From positions 806,001-870,000 of the forward strand of contig JADKDV010000001.1 of NCBI GenBank assembly GCA_016718315.1: a stretch of DNA of 64,000 nt. The letters run 5' to 3'. Below are positions 33,007 through 41,566 of this stretch, in pieces; the stretch's first letter is position 1, and each line of letters begins with the position of its first letter. The stretch comes from Candidatus Obscuribacter sp. Its GTDB lineage: Bacteria > Cyanobacteriota > Vampirovibrionia > Obscuribacterales > Obscuribacteraceae. Position numbers and translations under genes: made by a program. The notes under the pieces were generated by a model, which ran no database searches, was not told the origin of the DNA, and saw only the letters and a list, made by a program, of their open reading frames with translations.

Positions 33007-34572
33007 ATGAATTCCTTTTTTGCCAAAGCCGCTCTTGTGCTCTGTGCCCTGAGCCTTACAGTAAACAGTCCGAGTCAGGCTAAAACAGTTAAAACCAAAA
33101 CTACCAGCAGCTCTAAAGTAAGTAAAACTCTACCTAAAAAAGAAGAACAGCCCACAGTCAAAATCGAAGCAGCACGAGCTGTGCCAGCCGAAGAACTGTG
33201 GCGCAAAGTAGCACCGCAATTGCCTTTGCCCAGACCATTTAATATGCCAAAAGTAGAGTCCTACAAAATGGATAACGGTCTGGAAGTGATGCTCTTAGAA
33301 GATCACCGTTTTCCTTTTGCCTCAATCAATTTGGGCTTTCGTACCGGCACAGCCCAGGAGCCAGCCACAGCTCTTGGCGTAGCTGAGATGACGGCGATAT
33401 TAATGCCTCAAGGCACCACTACTCGCACGAGCAAACAAATCGCATCGCAAGTGGAGTATATCGGTGGTGCACTCAAGAGCAGTACTGATTATGATTACAG
33501 CTTACTGAGCGGCTCTTGCCTCTCGGCATACAGCGACAAGCTCTTTGATGTTATGTGCGATGTTCTGTTAAATCCAAGCTTTCCTGCTGATGAGCTAAGT
33601 CTGCGCAAAGCCAATCAAATCCAGGAATTGACCATGAAGAGGTCTGACCCTGACTTTTTGATAGAAGAACGCTTTAGCAAAGTGGTTTTTGGTGCACATC
33701 CATACTCAGTGGTTAGTCCATCAGAAGCTGACATCAACAAACTGACGAGCAAGGATCTGGCCGAATATCACGACAGTCATTACTTGCCAAATAACGCTGT
33801 ACTAATTGTGGTGGGCGATTTTGACTCAGCCAAAATCAAACCACTGCTAGAGTCAAAGCTAGGCTCAGCAGAGTGGAAGCAAGGTAGTGTGCCTGTGGCA
33901 GCCGAGCCAGCTATGCCCGCTCAAAGTGGTCGCAAAATTTATCTAGTGGACAGACCGGGCTCTGTACAAACATCCATCAAAGTCGGCAATGTCAGTATTA
34001 AACGCAACGACCCGTCATACTTTCCCATGCTGGTGGCAAACCAAATTTTGGGCGGTACAGCTCATGCCCGACTATTTCTCAATATAAGAGAGGCAAAGGG
34101 CTTTACTTACGGTGCTTATAGCAAACTAGCCAGCCGCAAAGAACCAGGCGCCTTTTTTGCCGAAGCCGATGTGCGCACTGACGTCACCAACCCATCTTTG
34201 CAAGAATTTTTGTATGAGCTGGACAAAATGCGCACCACAAAAGTCAAAGATGACGAAATCCAGGCAGCTAAAAACTACCTGGCTGGCTCGTTTCAGCTAG
34301 GACTGGAGACACAAGGTGGTATAGCGCAGAGACTTTTGGAGATGAAACTATTTGATTTGCCCAATGACTATCTCGAAACATACGCCAATAAAGTGGTGGC
34401 GGTCTCTGTTGATGACGTCAAAAAGGCTGCTAGCAAACTAATTGACTCCAACAATCTCGTAGTCTGTGTAGTCGGCGATGCCAACAAAATCAAAGAAGAC
34501 CTGGCCCTCTTTGGACCTGTCAATGTTTACGACAGTGAGGGACGACTGGCACCAGAGCAAACTGTACACTAA
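33007..34572 (+). CDS. M16 family peptidase-like protein, non-catalytic partner, exported
   Basis: 521 residues with a signal peptide (ALVLCALSLTVNSPSQA), a Thr/Ser/Lys-rich linker and the M16 fold. At the zinc site the sequence reads GVAEMTAILMPQGT where the active form has GLAHLLEHMLFKGT, so HxxEH is absent. The C-terminal domain is normal, including the Gly-rich loop and ARLFLNIREAKGFTYGAYS, a conserved R/Y segment of M16 beta-type proteins. This matches the inactive subunit of M16 heterodimers. AGGAGC is found just before the ATG. It lies 17 bases after the catalytic subunit gene. Confidence 0.93.
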   Translation: MNSFFAKAALVLCALSLTVNSPSQAKTVKTKTTSSSKVSKTLPKKEEQPTVKIEAARAVPAEELWRKVAPQLPLPRPFNMPKVESYKMDNGLEVMLLEDHRFPFASINLGFRTGTAQEPATALGVAEMTAILMPQGTTTRTSKQIASQVEYIGGALKSSTDYDYSLLSGSCLSAYSDKLFDVMCDVLLNPSFPADELSLRKANQIQELTMKRSDPDFLIEERFSKVVFGAHPYSVVSPSEADINKLTSKDLAEYHDSHYLPNNAVLIVVGDFDSAKIKPLLESKLGSAEWKQGSVPVAAEPAMPAQSGRKIYLVDRPGSVQTSIKVGNVSIKRNDPSYFPMLVANQILGGTAHARLFLNIREAKGFTYGAYSKLASRKEPGAFFAEADVRTDVTNPSLQEFLYELDKMRTTKVKDDEIQAAKNYLAGSFQLGLETQGGIAQRLLEMKLFDLPNDYLETYANKVVAVSVDDVKKAASKLIDSNNLVVCVVGDANKIKEDLALFGPVNVYDSEGRLAPEQTVH

Positions 34573-34574
34573 CA

Positions 34575-35423
34575 GTGGGCTTGGCTCTGGCATTGATATT
34601 GCTACTCCTTTGCCTACCGGCCATAGGCAAAGATAGTGGTTATTTTGGTTGTGATTTTGTCGACAACAAAGTAAGCGCGACCTATTACTTTGCACCGGCA
34701 AAAATGGCAGGTATCAAAGTCGGCGATCAAATTGTAGCTATCAATAAACAACCAGTCACGGCCCAAAACAGTCAGACCACACTGACTATGCTCAAAGGAG
34801 AGCCTGGCACAAAAGTCAAGGTCACAGTATTGCGAAAAGGTCAAAAGCTGACCTTTACTGTGACACGGGAGAGTTTGCCTCAGCCTGTTTTTGTCAGCCA
34901 CCAAAATGCTCAAGAGTACTACATAGACGGCATGAGACAACTGGACTCAGGCTATATACCAACAGCCAGGCTGGCACTGGAAGAAGCCGAGAGTTTGGGG
35001 CACAAAATGGCGGCATTGAGTATTAAAACACTGCTACCAAAAGAAGACCCCGACAAAGTACAGCTCAAAAAAATCAAAGCAATCAAAGACGCTCTTAAAG
35101 CCAGGCAATTTGGCAAAGCACAAAAGTTGTGCCAGGAAGCGCTCAAAGCGTACCCTCAAAGTGAAATCCTGATTTTAAACTCTGCTTATTGCGCCCGTCA
35201 GCTAGGTCAGTACAAACAGGCACTGCAACTGGCTCAAAAGCTGGTACAACAAAACAGTTCCTACTTGCCCGGACTGATAGAGCTAGCCTACTGTCAGGCC
35301 ATGACCGGACAAAGAGCACTTGCCAAAAGCACTCTCAATCAGGCCTTGCTTTTAAATGGCAATACAGATGAGTTAAATTTGCTCGATAATTATCTACAAT
35401 CTAATAAGCAGCAGCACCACTGA
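34575..35423 (+). CDS. Exported PDZ and TPR domain protein
   Basis: 282 residues: a signal peptide (LALALILLLLCLPAIG), a PDZ domain at about 25-100 (MAGIKVGDQIVAINKQPV, GEPGTKVKVTVLRKGQ) and two to three TPR-like helical repeats from about 110 to 280. The PDZ part should bind exposed peptide ends and the TPR part another protein, so it may be an adaptor for the M16 pair encoded directly upstream (GTG start 2 bases after that stop). The function is inferred from context; no named family is recognised. The 3' end overlaps the convergent gene end by 23 bases. Confidence 0.85.
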   Translation: MGLALALILLLLCLPAIGKDSGYFGCDFVDNKVSATYYFAPAKMAGIKVGDQIVAINKQPVTAQNSQTTLTMLKGEPGTKVKVTVLRKGQKLTFTVTRESLPQPVFVSHQNAQEYYIDGMRQLDSGYIPTARLALEEAESLGHKMAALSIKTLLPKEDPDKVQLKKIKAIKDALKARQFGKAQKLCQEALKAYPQSEILILNSAYCARQLGQYKQALQLAQKLVQQNSSYLPGLIELAYCQAMTGQRALAKSTLNQALLLNGNTDELNLLDNYLQSNKQQHH

Positions 35424-35691
35424 CAATGTCATTGACCACACGGTAGAGTGACTGTTTTTTATTACTGTAATAATTCAAATCTCTGCTGTCTATCTGACAG
35501 GAGTCACGGCGCGGCGTATGACAGATTTGTCTAAATCGTCTCTGGGCCTCTAACAAATACGGATTATCGGGCTGGTCATTAATCAGTCCAACAAGTTGGT
35601 AGTCCTTTATAGATCGATTACCCACTATTGGTTCAAGTGTAGATTTGATACCACGAGTAGTGGCCAAAATCCCGGGCCATGTCACCACCAA
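35401..35691 (-). pseudogene. Probable C-terminal part of the EF-hand-like protein, out of frame
   Basis: A 96-residue frame with protein-like composition (YQLVGLINDQPDNPYLLEAQ, then RRFRQIC). Its nominal GTG start has no ribosome site and lies within the 3' end of the 35633-36001 frame. Removing one base, for example from the TTTT run (AAAA on the plus strand, near 35670), would fuse the two as one protein of about 190 residues. No domain recognised. It may alternatively be a chance frame. Confidence 0.4.
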
Positions 35692-36001
35692 GAGTACCCA
35701 GCCTGTCTACATCCGACAGCGAAATACCCTTATGGCTCTGCCAGGGCCACTGGTCCCATCTGAGCGATGAGACTTTATCTTCGTTATTAGTCAGGGCATT
35801 AAAGAGCACTCTTTGTTGATTTGGTCTACTGCTATCAGCAGCGGCAGCGTCCAGCTCTTTGATTGACAAAAAATTGTCAGAGTCCAGGTCCAGACTCTTG
35901 AACTGGCTTTTGACAGTACTGGCAAAGTCAGCAATGAGAGCGCCTCTAGCTGCTTCACCGGGATCTAGTTGGATTTGCTTTGGCTCGACTCTATCGCTCA
36001 T
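35633..36001 (-). CDS. EF-hand-like calcium-binding protein (probably truncated by a frameshift)
   Basis: A 122-residue frame without signal peptide. Residues near 40-51 form a canonical EF-hand loop (DLDSDNFLSIKE: Asp at 1, 3 and 5, Glu at 12), followed by ELDAAAADS. A second, degenerate unit may lie near GISLSDVDRL. The last 10 residues look random, and the next frame continues with plausible protein, suggesting a frameshift. The gene follows the TPR gene on the same strand by 64 bases. The product may sense Ca2+ or act structurally; no named family. Confidence 0.62.
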   Translation of the reverse strand: MSDRVEPKQIQLDPGEAARGALIADFASTVKSQFKSLDLDSDNFLSIKELDAAAADSSRPNQQRVLFNALTNNEDKVSSLRWDQWPWQSHKGISLSDVDRLGTLGGDMARDFGHYSWYQIYT

Positions 36002-36065
36002 AACCCCTCACTCTGGTGGCCAAGCTAGGGCATCAGTCGTGAATAAGTCGTGATACGTAAAACTA

Positions 36066-37034
36066 CTAGCGCATGCCACCCTGATTAATAAGGTCGATTA
36101 TTTGTTCAACTTGACTAACTTCGCTTGCCTGTGGATCGAGAGTCTTCATCTTATCGAGATTGCTTTGCATGGCATCTATTTGCCAATTAGCCAGATTGAG
36201 ATTGCACAAACCTCGCCAGGCTAGTAGATAATCGGGATTTTGTTTGATTGCTCGCTTGAGCAAATCGCGTGCCCTGGGCTCGTCACCCTGGACCAGCTCG
36301 ATTTCGGCCAGGCGGGGATAGACCCAATCAAACTCAGGACAGTCGCGCAAAATTTCGGTATAAATCGCTTTAGCCTGAGCTTCTTTTTTGGTGAGCTGAC
36401 ACTTCAGTCCATCGACAAACTTAGAGGTAGCTTCACTGTTGATAGTAGCCAGTGGCACTCTAGTTTTGAGCATGATAGTGGCCCGTGTGCCAGATTCTCC
36501 GCCAAGCACACTGGCTTTTTTGAGAGCCTGACGCATAGGTTCGCAATATCCAATCATTTCAAAGCGTTTAGCCATGGTGAGATATTGCTCTACCGTACCG
36601 CCTTCAGGCACATAGTGCACAGGCAAGCCCACATGGGGTAAAACAACGTCTTCCAGGACTTTGTGCACAGCTGAGCTGGCTAGCTGACTGGCAAAACCAA
36701 AAGCAACTGAGACTTTGTCTTTGGCAGCTTTAGTCACTTCATTTTTATCGAGCAATTTGCCACCCTGACTGGCGGCAAATTTCACCACTTCACTGGCGGC
36801 ATTTTCTACTTCGGTAATAGCAGTAGTGACAAAAACACTGGTCTGGACTGCTGTCATCAGTGCCGTCATTTTACGTCTCTGGTCTTCAGGCATGGCCTCG
36901 GGAGGAGCCAAAACCACCAGTATTTTTGAGACCTTGGCCATTTGCGGCATCCAGGTCAAAATTTGATACTGCAATAAGAGTCTTTGATACTCAGGCAGAG
37001 TAAGCCCGTCTGGTACGACTTTAGGCGGCAGCAT
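36066..37034 (-). CDS. TPR-containing protein of unknown function
   Basis: 322 residues. The first 190 are mostly helical with no recognised domain. Residues 215-310 contain two to three TPR units (AKAIYTEILRDCPEFDWVYP, EPRARDLLKRAIKQNPDYLL). No signal peptide. It starts 15 bases after the single-pass membrane protein gene on the same strand, and the EF-hand-like gene follows, so the three probably form an operon. Start at the ATG on 37034. No function can be named. Confidence 0.75.
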   Translation of the reverse strand: MLPPKVVPDGLTLPEYQRLLLQYQILTWMPQMAKVSKILVVLAPPEAMPEDQRRKMTALMTAVQTSVFVTTAITEVENAASEVVKFAASQGGKLLDKNEVTKAAKDKVSVAFGFASQLASSAVHKVLEDVVLPHVGLPVHYVPEGGTVEQYLTMAKRFEMIGYCEPMRQALKKASVLGGESGTRATIMLKTRVPLATINSEATSKFVDGLKCQLTKKEAQAKAIYTEILRDCPEFDWVYPRLAEIELVQGDEPRARDLLKRAIKQNPDYLLAWRGLCNLNLANWQIDAMQSNLDKMKTLDPQASEVSQVEQIIDLINQGGMR

Positions 37035-37049
37035 AGACGCTCCGGATGA

Positions 37050-37700
37050 TTAATGCCAGGTGTACTCTGTCAATGTACCATCTGAATAGGTAATATCGCC
37101 ACCGGTAGGAGCGTCACTGCCAAAGTAATAGCCACTGCCACCGCGGCGTCCAGCAGCTTGTGCAATTTGACGTTTTTTGGTGTTTTTGCGAGGACGACTG
37201 GCAATCTTGCGCGGTCGATTAACAGTAGTTGCTGTCGCTTCTACTTTTACTGGCTCAACTTGGGCAGTCTCAGATTGGACTGGCACTTGCTTGAGCACGG
37301 GAAAAATTTGACTGGCAAATGTTATTACTGATTTGGGATCGATGGCGCTCACCTTTTTGATGCAAACAAAAAGTAGCATACCCACTATGCCCACCAGAGC
37401 AAGCCCAACTAAAGTGCGAGTGCTAAACACCATAAACTCGCGCACCATAGCCTGTCTGGCAATACGCCAGCCATCGCCGTCGCCATCACCATCAGTGGCT
37501 TTAACATCACTGGCTTTAATAGCATTTAGCTCAGATGTAGACAAAAATGACTTTTGATCAGCGTTAATTGGGCTGAAGTCCATAACTTGTGACTCTGGGC
37601 TTTTGGCAGCCAGTGTCTTAGCCAGGTTTTGCAGTTCGGCAGCTAGCTCAGCATCTAGCTCGTCGTCAATTAGTTTTTGCTCGTCAGTTTGTGCCGTCAT
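37050..37700 (-). CDS. Single-pass membrane protein of unknown function
   Basis: 216 residues: an acidic cytoplasmic part with an Asp/Gly run (DGDGDGDG), one membrane helix near 95-115 (LVGLALVGIVGMLLFVCI), then a basic Pro/Arg/Lys-rich stretch (NRPRKIASRPRKNTKKR) and a Gly/Tyr/Thr-rich end. I use the ATG at 37700; a TTG two codons earlier is possible. No family recognised. It is the first gene of the three-gene minus-strand set ending at about 35400. Confidence 0.68.
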   Translation of the reverse strand: MTAQTDEQKLIDDELDAELAAELQNLAKTLAAKSPESQVMDFSPINADQKSFLSTSELNAIKASDVKATDGDGDGDGWRIARQAMVREFMVFSTRTLVGLALVGIVGMLLFVCIKKVSAIDPKSVITFASQIFPVLKQVPVQSETAQVEPVKVEATATTVNRPRKIASRPRKNTKKRQIAQAAGRRGGSGYYFGSDAPTGGDITYSDGTLTEYTWH

Positions 37701-38030
37701 AACCAATCCATAAATATGGTCTTTAATACCGCCCTTAAGCTGTCACAGTTATGGGCAGATGTCAACGCCCTGGCAATGAGCAAAAACAGCCGCCCCTTTA
37801 CTACCAAGATAAAGCTGACCAGCTGCCCATGCGAACAAAAATAAATCCTCGCTCATCAAGTTTTACTAAGATCCTAATATATGTATGAAGCATAGATTTT
37901 TGTGTTGAGTATTTGCCCCGAACAAACATCAGGGTTTTTACTGTTACCCAACTCAGTGCAAATGCCATGATGGAAATAGCAGTCAGCTAGCGCTGCGGTC
38001 TTCTATCTATCTATAAATTTGGAGGTAGTA
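37701..38030. other. 330-base divergent gap between membrane protein gene and cpaB
   Basis: AT-rich, with no gene evident. It must contain the cpaB promoter and that of the minus-strand set. I see no confident -35/-10 pair. The GGAGGT ribosome site of cpaB closes the region. Confidence 0.3.
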
Positions 38031-38981
38031 ATGAATCCATTACGCGCCCTGTTCTTGACGCTCTCTCGCACGCCACCAGCCTTGATGCTAGTGATGATTG
38101 TGGGACTGGCAGTCCTTATAACAGTAACAATCACAAGCAGCTCAGAGACTAGCAAAGCGCAGCTCGAAGAGCAAAAACGAATTATGCAAGAGCGTGCCAA
38201 CGCTAAAACAAAAGCGGTCTATGTTGTTAAAGACATACCAGAAGGAGCAATCATTGAGGCAGATGCTCTAGTCGAAAAAGATCTAGAAATCTCTCGCGTG
38301 CCCCAGGACGCAGTCTCCAATAGCACTATTGCCATAGGACGCAGAGCCAAGTTTGGTGTTAATGCCGGACAAATTCTCTCATCCCATGATCTTTCCCCCA
38401 TGGGCATTTCGCTTGATTTTAACTCGCGTCTACCGGAAGGCATGAGAGCTGTTACTTTTGCTGTGGATAGCAACTCTGGTGTAGCCGGTTTTGTCACACC
38501 GCAAAGCCATGTCGATGTAATCAGCATGGTGGGAGCAGGTGCCGATACTCGTGTATCCGCTATCCTCTCTGATGTACAAGTAGTGGCAGTAGGACAGCAA
38601 TTCGAAAGAGAAGCAAAAGGCACAGGTGCTATTCCAGCCAGCTCAGTTACTGTGGCAGTCTCACCAGAAGACACACAGAAGCTAATCAAGGCGGTAGCAG
38701 CAAGCAAACTCTATCTATCATTGCGCAACGATAGAGATCACACACCAATAGCCACAGTGGATGTGACAGCCCTCTTTCCCACTGCCAAAAAAGCAGTAAA
38801 TGGTGCTGAATATCCCCAGACTGTATCAATGACACTACCTGAGCCACCAATACCCCAGACACAAGCACTGCCACCACTATTAGAAGGAGCAAGCGGTGGC
38901 ATACCAACACCACCACCACTGCACGAAGTAGAAGTATGGAGCGGCAGTAAAAAGGATGTGTTGAGTCTGCCCAGTCGATAA
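38031..38981 (+). CDS. cpaB: Flp pilus assembly protein CpaB
   Basis: A 316-residue CpaB/RcpC. The N-terminal helix (ALMLVMIVGLAVLITVTI) is followed by an SAF domain at about 60-120 (VYVVKDIPEGAIIEADAL, GVNAGQILSSHDLS) and the RcpC/CpaB domain (RLPEGMRAVTFAVD, VTPQSHVDVISM, SSVTVAVSPEDTQKLIKA). The end is a Pro-rich tail. CpaB is a periplasmic or inner-membrane component of Tad secretion systems building Flp pili. No other tad gene is adjacent; a Flp-type pilin gene lies 10 kb downstream. ATG 38031 follows GGAGGT at ideal spacing; an upstream in-frame ATG is less likely. Confidence 0.94.
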   Translation: MNPLRALFLTLSRTPPALMLVMIVGLAVLITVTITSSSETSKAQLEEQKRIMQERANAKTKAVYVVKDIPEGAIIEADALVEKDLEISRVPQDAVSNSTIAIGRRAKFGVNAGQILSSHDLSPMGISLDFNSRLPEGMRAVTFAVDSNSGVAGFVTPQSHVDVISMVGAGADTRVSAILSDVQVVAVGQQFEREAKGTGAIPASSVTVAVSPEDTQKLIKAVAASKLYLSLRNDRDHTPIATVDVTALFPTAKKAVNGAEYPQTVSMTLPEPPIPQTQALPPLLEGASGGIPTPPPLHEVEVWSGSKKDVLSLPSR

Positions 38982-38989
38982 ACAAAACT

Positions 38990-39019
38990 AAAAGGGTTGT
39001 CCATCAGGGCAACCCTTTT
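38990..39019. terminator. Bidirectional intrinsic terminator after cpaB
   Basis: A stem of up to 13 bp (38990-39002 with 39007-39019) and a 4-base loop ATCA, with A4 on the left and T4 on the right. It would end cpaB on the plus strand and the convergent gene on the minus strand, whose stop is 4 bases away. Confidence 0.85.
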
Positions 39020-39022
39020 AAC

Positions 39023-39613
39023 TTATTTACTTGGTTCGCTCTCTTCAGTGGCATCATCACTAGTAGCATCAGGATTGGGAGCTAACTTGTGACTTCCCTG
39101 ACAATTCTTTGGATTCTTGAGCTTATAGATATAAGTCGACTTGTAAGTGACATGCTGACCATCAGGATCCATCATCGATTTATCAAACACCAAAAAAGGA
39201 GCGGGTACCCGCACTTTTGTCGCCATGGATATGGTCAATTTGCGCAGCCGGGCAGATATTTTGTCCTCAAAGCTTTTGATTTCGGGATGCTCAATAAAAA
39301 AGCCATTTTGGGCACAAGTATCCATATAATGCAAAGCTGCACGCTGCAAGGCCAACGTATCTTGACCTTTATAAGCCGCTTCTCCAGCCAGACTGATAGA
39401 TTCACGGCACATTCTGTCGTTATAGTCAGATGCCAGCTTGAGCACAACTACATTGCCAACCAAAAACGCCAATACTGCCAGGACAAGAGCACCAATAACC
39501 AGATCGAGGACTAGATATTTTTGCTTTACCGCCACTGGTTGAGCCGGCGTAATCGGTTCAGAGGCTGGCTTTTCTTCGCTTACAGGCTCTTGATTGTCTT
39601 GCGTCTCTGCCAT
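39023..39613 (-). CDS. Single-pass membrane protein of unknown function
   Basis: 196 residues: a polar Glu/Pro-rich N terminus, one membrane helix near 35-60 (VIGALVLAVLAFLVGNVVVL), and an extracytoplasmic region of about 130 residues with several Cys (MCRESI, CAQNGF, NCQGSH) that might form disulfides. The acidic end is rich in Asp/Glu/Ser. GAGGAATA precedes the ATG. The hpt gene is 15 bases upstream on the same strand. No family recognised. Confidence 0.72.
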   Translation of the reverse strand: MAETQDNQEPVSEEKPASEPITPAQPVAVKQKYLVLDLVIGALVLAVLAFLVGNVVVLKLASDYNDRMCRESISLAGEAAYKGQDTLALQRAALHYMDTCAQNGFFIEHPEIKSFEDKISARLRKLTISMATKVRVPAPFLVFDKSMMDPDGQHVTYKSTYIYKLKNPKNCQGSHKLAPNPDATSDDATEESEPSK

Positions 39614-39628
39614 TATTCCTCGGTATCT

Positions 39629-40180
39629 TTATTTTGAGCCCAGTTTGAGTTCACCTAGATAGGGCAACTCTCTATATTTTTCGGCGTAATCAAGACCATA
39701 GCCCACAACAAACAGGTCTTCAATCTCAAAGCCGACATAGTCAGCTTGCATCGGTACTATCCGACGTGATGGCTTATCCAAAAATACAGCCATTTTTAGC
39801 GTGGCGGGATTGAATTGATCTTTGAGGTACTCCATAAAAAACTTGGCAGTACGCCCACTATCAATAATATCTTCCACTACCAGTATATTGCGTCTCGAAA
39901 TATTGGGCAGCTCCAGATAGGGCGTCTGCACCACGCCAGAGCTTTCGGTGGCGCTGCCATAACTGGCTAATCTGACAAATTCAATTTGCAGAGGGTCTGG
40001 AGTAGTAATTGAGCGCACAACATCGGCCAGGAAGCAAAATGCACCTTTCATTACACCAATAACAACTGGATTTTCTAATTTGGCAAAATCAGCACTGATT
40101 TCCTGACCAAGCTCTTTGACACGCTCCTGGATAACAGACTGACTGTAAATGGTCTTAATTGAATCTACTTGAGTTGCCAC
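39629..40180 (-). CDS. hpt: Hypoxanthine phosphoribosyltransferase
   Basis: Hpt converts hypoxanthine or guanine plus PRPP to IMP or GMP. Diagnostic segments are VIGVMKGAFCFLADVVRSI (the VxKG loop), FVRLASYGSATESSG, the PRPP motif VVEDIIDSGRTAKFFMEYL, and VGFEIEDLFVVGYGLDYAEKYR, which closes the active site. The nominal frame opens at a TTG (40216), but GTG 40180 has AGAGGG 8 bases upstream and gives a family-typical 183 residues, so I chose it. It sits downstream of guaD, so purine salvage genes are grouped here. Confidence 0.95.
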   Translation of the reverse strand: MATQVDSIKTIYSQSVIQERVKELGQEISADFAKLENPVVIGVMKGAFCFLADVVRSITTPDPLQIEFVRLASYGSATESSGVVQTPYLELPNISRRNILVVEDIIDSGRTAKFFMEYLKDQFNPATLKMAVFLDKPSRRIVPMQADYVGFEIEDLFVVGYGLDYAEKYRELPYLGELKLGSK

Positions 40181-40234
40181 TAAAAACGCCCTCTTATGAA
40201 AAGTAGATCCTAACAAATTTATTGGTGGGGGTAA

Positions 40235-41545
40235 TTAAGCTGATTGATCACAGTCGTATATCAGCCGGCCGCGCACAAAAGTCTTATCAATCAGTCTGTC
40301 GTCCCCCAAAAACACCAGACTGGCCAGGATTTCATCAGTGCCATGCTCCAGTATATCGTCCACTATGCCAGTCTTTTTACGGGGATCGACGACGATAAAA
40401 TCAGCCTCTTTGCCAGCTTCAAGACTACCGATTTGATCATCCATATAAATTGCCCGAGCGCCTCCAAGAGTGCCGCGGTAGAGCAATTCGCGTGGTTCAA
40501 GCCAGTGATCTGGCTGAATATAGTTGGCATCCTTCATAACTGTAAACAAAGACATCTGAGGACCCGCAGCCACGTCTGAGCCCAGACCAAATCGGCAACC
40601 AGCCTCCCAGACTTTTTTATACTGAAAAACCCCGCTTTTGAGGAAAAAATTGGAGCTAGCGCAGTGCGCAAGAGCACTGCCTGTTTGTTTGACCGAGACA
40701 ATGTCAGCATCATCAAGGTGGATAGCATGGGCAAAAACTGAGCGCGCTCCGGTCATACCAAAGTTTTTATATACATCGAGATAGCTGCGAGCATCGGGAA
40801 ATTGTTGATGGACAAACTGAATTTCTTCTCTAGCCTCGGACAAATGGGTGTGTATATAAGTACCGGGAAATTTTTGCCAGGACTTGCCTACACCGGCAAG
40901 TAACTCCTTGGTAGAAGTGACACCGAATCTGGGCGTGAAAGCATACTGCAACAGTCCATCATTTTGACCGTGCCACACCCGCGCCAATTCTTCTGATTCT
41001 TTTATAGATGTAGTAGTGTCTTCAGTAAGAGCATCTGGACTGTTTGTGTCCATCATCACTTTGCCCATGATTACGCGTGAGCCTTTGGCCAGCGCTTCTT
41101 CAAATGCCACCTGGCAGGCAGCTTTATGGATAGTAGTAAAGACCACAGCCATAGTCGTGCCATTTTTAGCCAGCTCATCAAAAAACCAGTGAGCAATTTT
41201 GCGCGCATATTCGACTGAGGCAAATTTAGCTTCGGCTGGAAATATAAAGCGATTAAGCCAGGCTAAAAGATGCTCGCCAGACTTGGCAGTCTGAGTGACC
41301 TGAGGCAGATGCAAATGCAAATCCACAAGACCAGGCAAAATCAATCGTCTGCCGTAGTCAACAATCTCTAGATCGGTACTGGCAAGCTCAGCAAAAGGTC
41401 CTACAGCAATAATTTTGCCTGTGTTATCGACCACCAAAAGACCATCTTGATAATCAATATAGTGGCAAATCTCTCTTCCGCCCTCGTCGATTTGAACGGT
41501 GGGGCTTATGATATGTCCTCTATAGGCAACTTTTTGAAGCTTCAT
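40235..41545 (-). CDS. guaD: Guanine deaminase
   Basis: GuaD hydrolyses guanine to xanthine and ammonia with a zinc-dependent amidohydrolase TIM barrel. The 436-residue protein has the metal motif LPGLVDLHLHLPQ, THLSEAREEIQFVHQ, AHAIHLDDADI and GLGSDVAAGPQMSLF, all typical of the guanine deaminase branch. It is upstream of hpt on the same strand (gap about 54 bases to the chosen hpt start), so free guanine can be deaminated or salvaged. The start codon is only 21 bases from that of the divergent GNAT gene; the promoters must lie inside the neighbouring coding region. Confidence 0.95.
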   Translation of the reverse strand: MKLQKVAYRGHIISPTVQIDEGGREICHYIDYQDGLLVVDNTGKIIAVGPFAELASTDLEIVDYGRRLILPGLVDLHLHLPQVTQTAKSGEHLLAWLNRFIFPAEAKFASVEYARKIAHWFFDELAKNGTTMAVVFTTIHKAACQVAFEEALAKGSRVIMGKVMMDTNSPDALTEDTTTSIKESEELARVWHGQNDGLLQYAFTPRFGVTSTKELLAGVGKSWQKFPGTYIHTHLSEAREEIQFVHQQFPDARSYLDVYKNFGMTGARSVFAHAIHLDDADIVSVKQTGSALAHCASSNFFLKSGVFQYKKVWEAGCRFGLGSDVAAGPQMSLFTVMKDANYIQPDHWLEPRELLYRGTLGGARAIYMDDQIGSLEAGKEADFIVVDPRKKTGIVDDILEHGTDEILASLVFLGDDRLIDKTFVRGRLIYDCDQSA

Positions 41546-41566
41546 TTTGGATCCGGTTATTATTCG

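Noticed and set aside
34430..34940. Antisense frames over the M16 and PDZ-TPR genes
   Set aside because: They lack ribosome sites and family features; the plus-strand genes fill the same region with clear domains.
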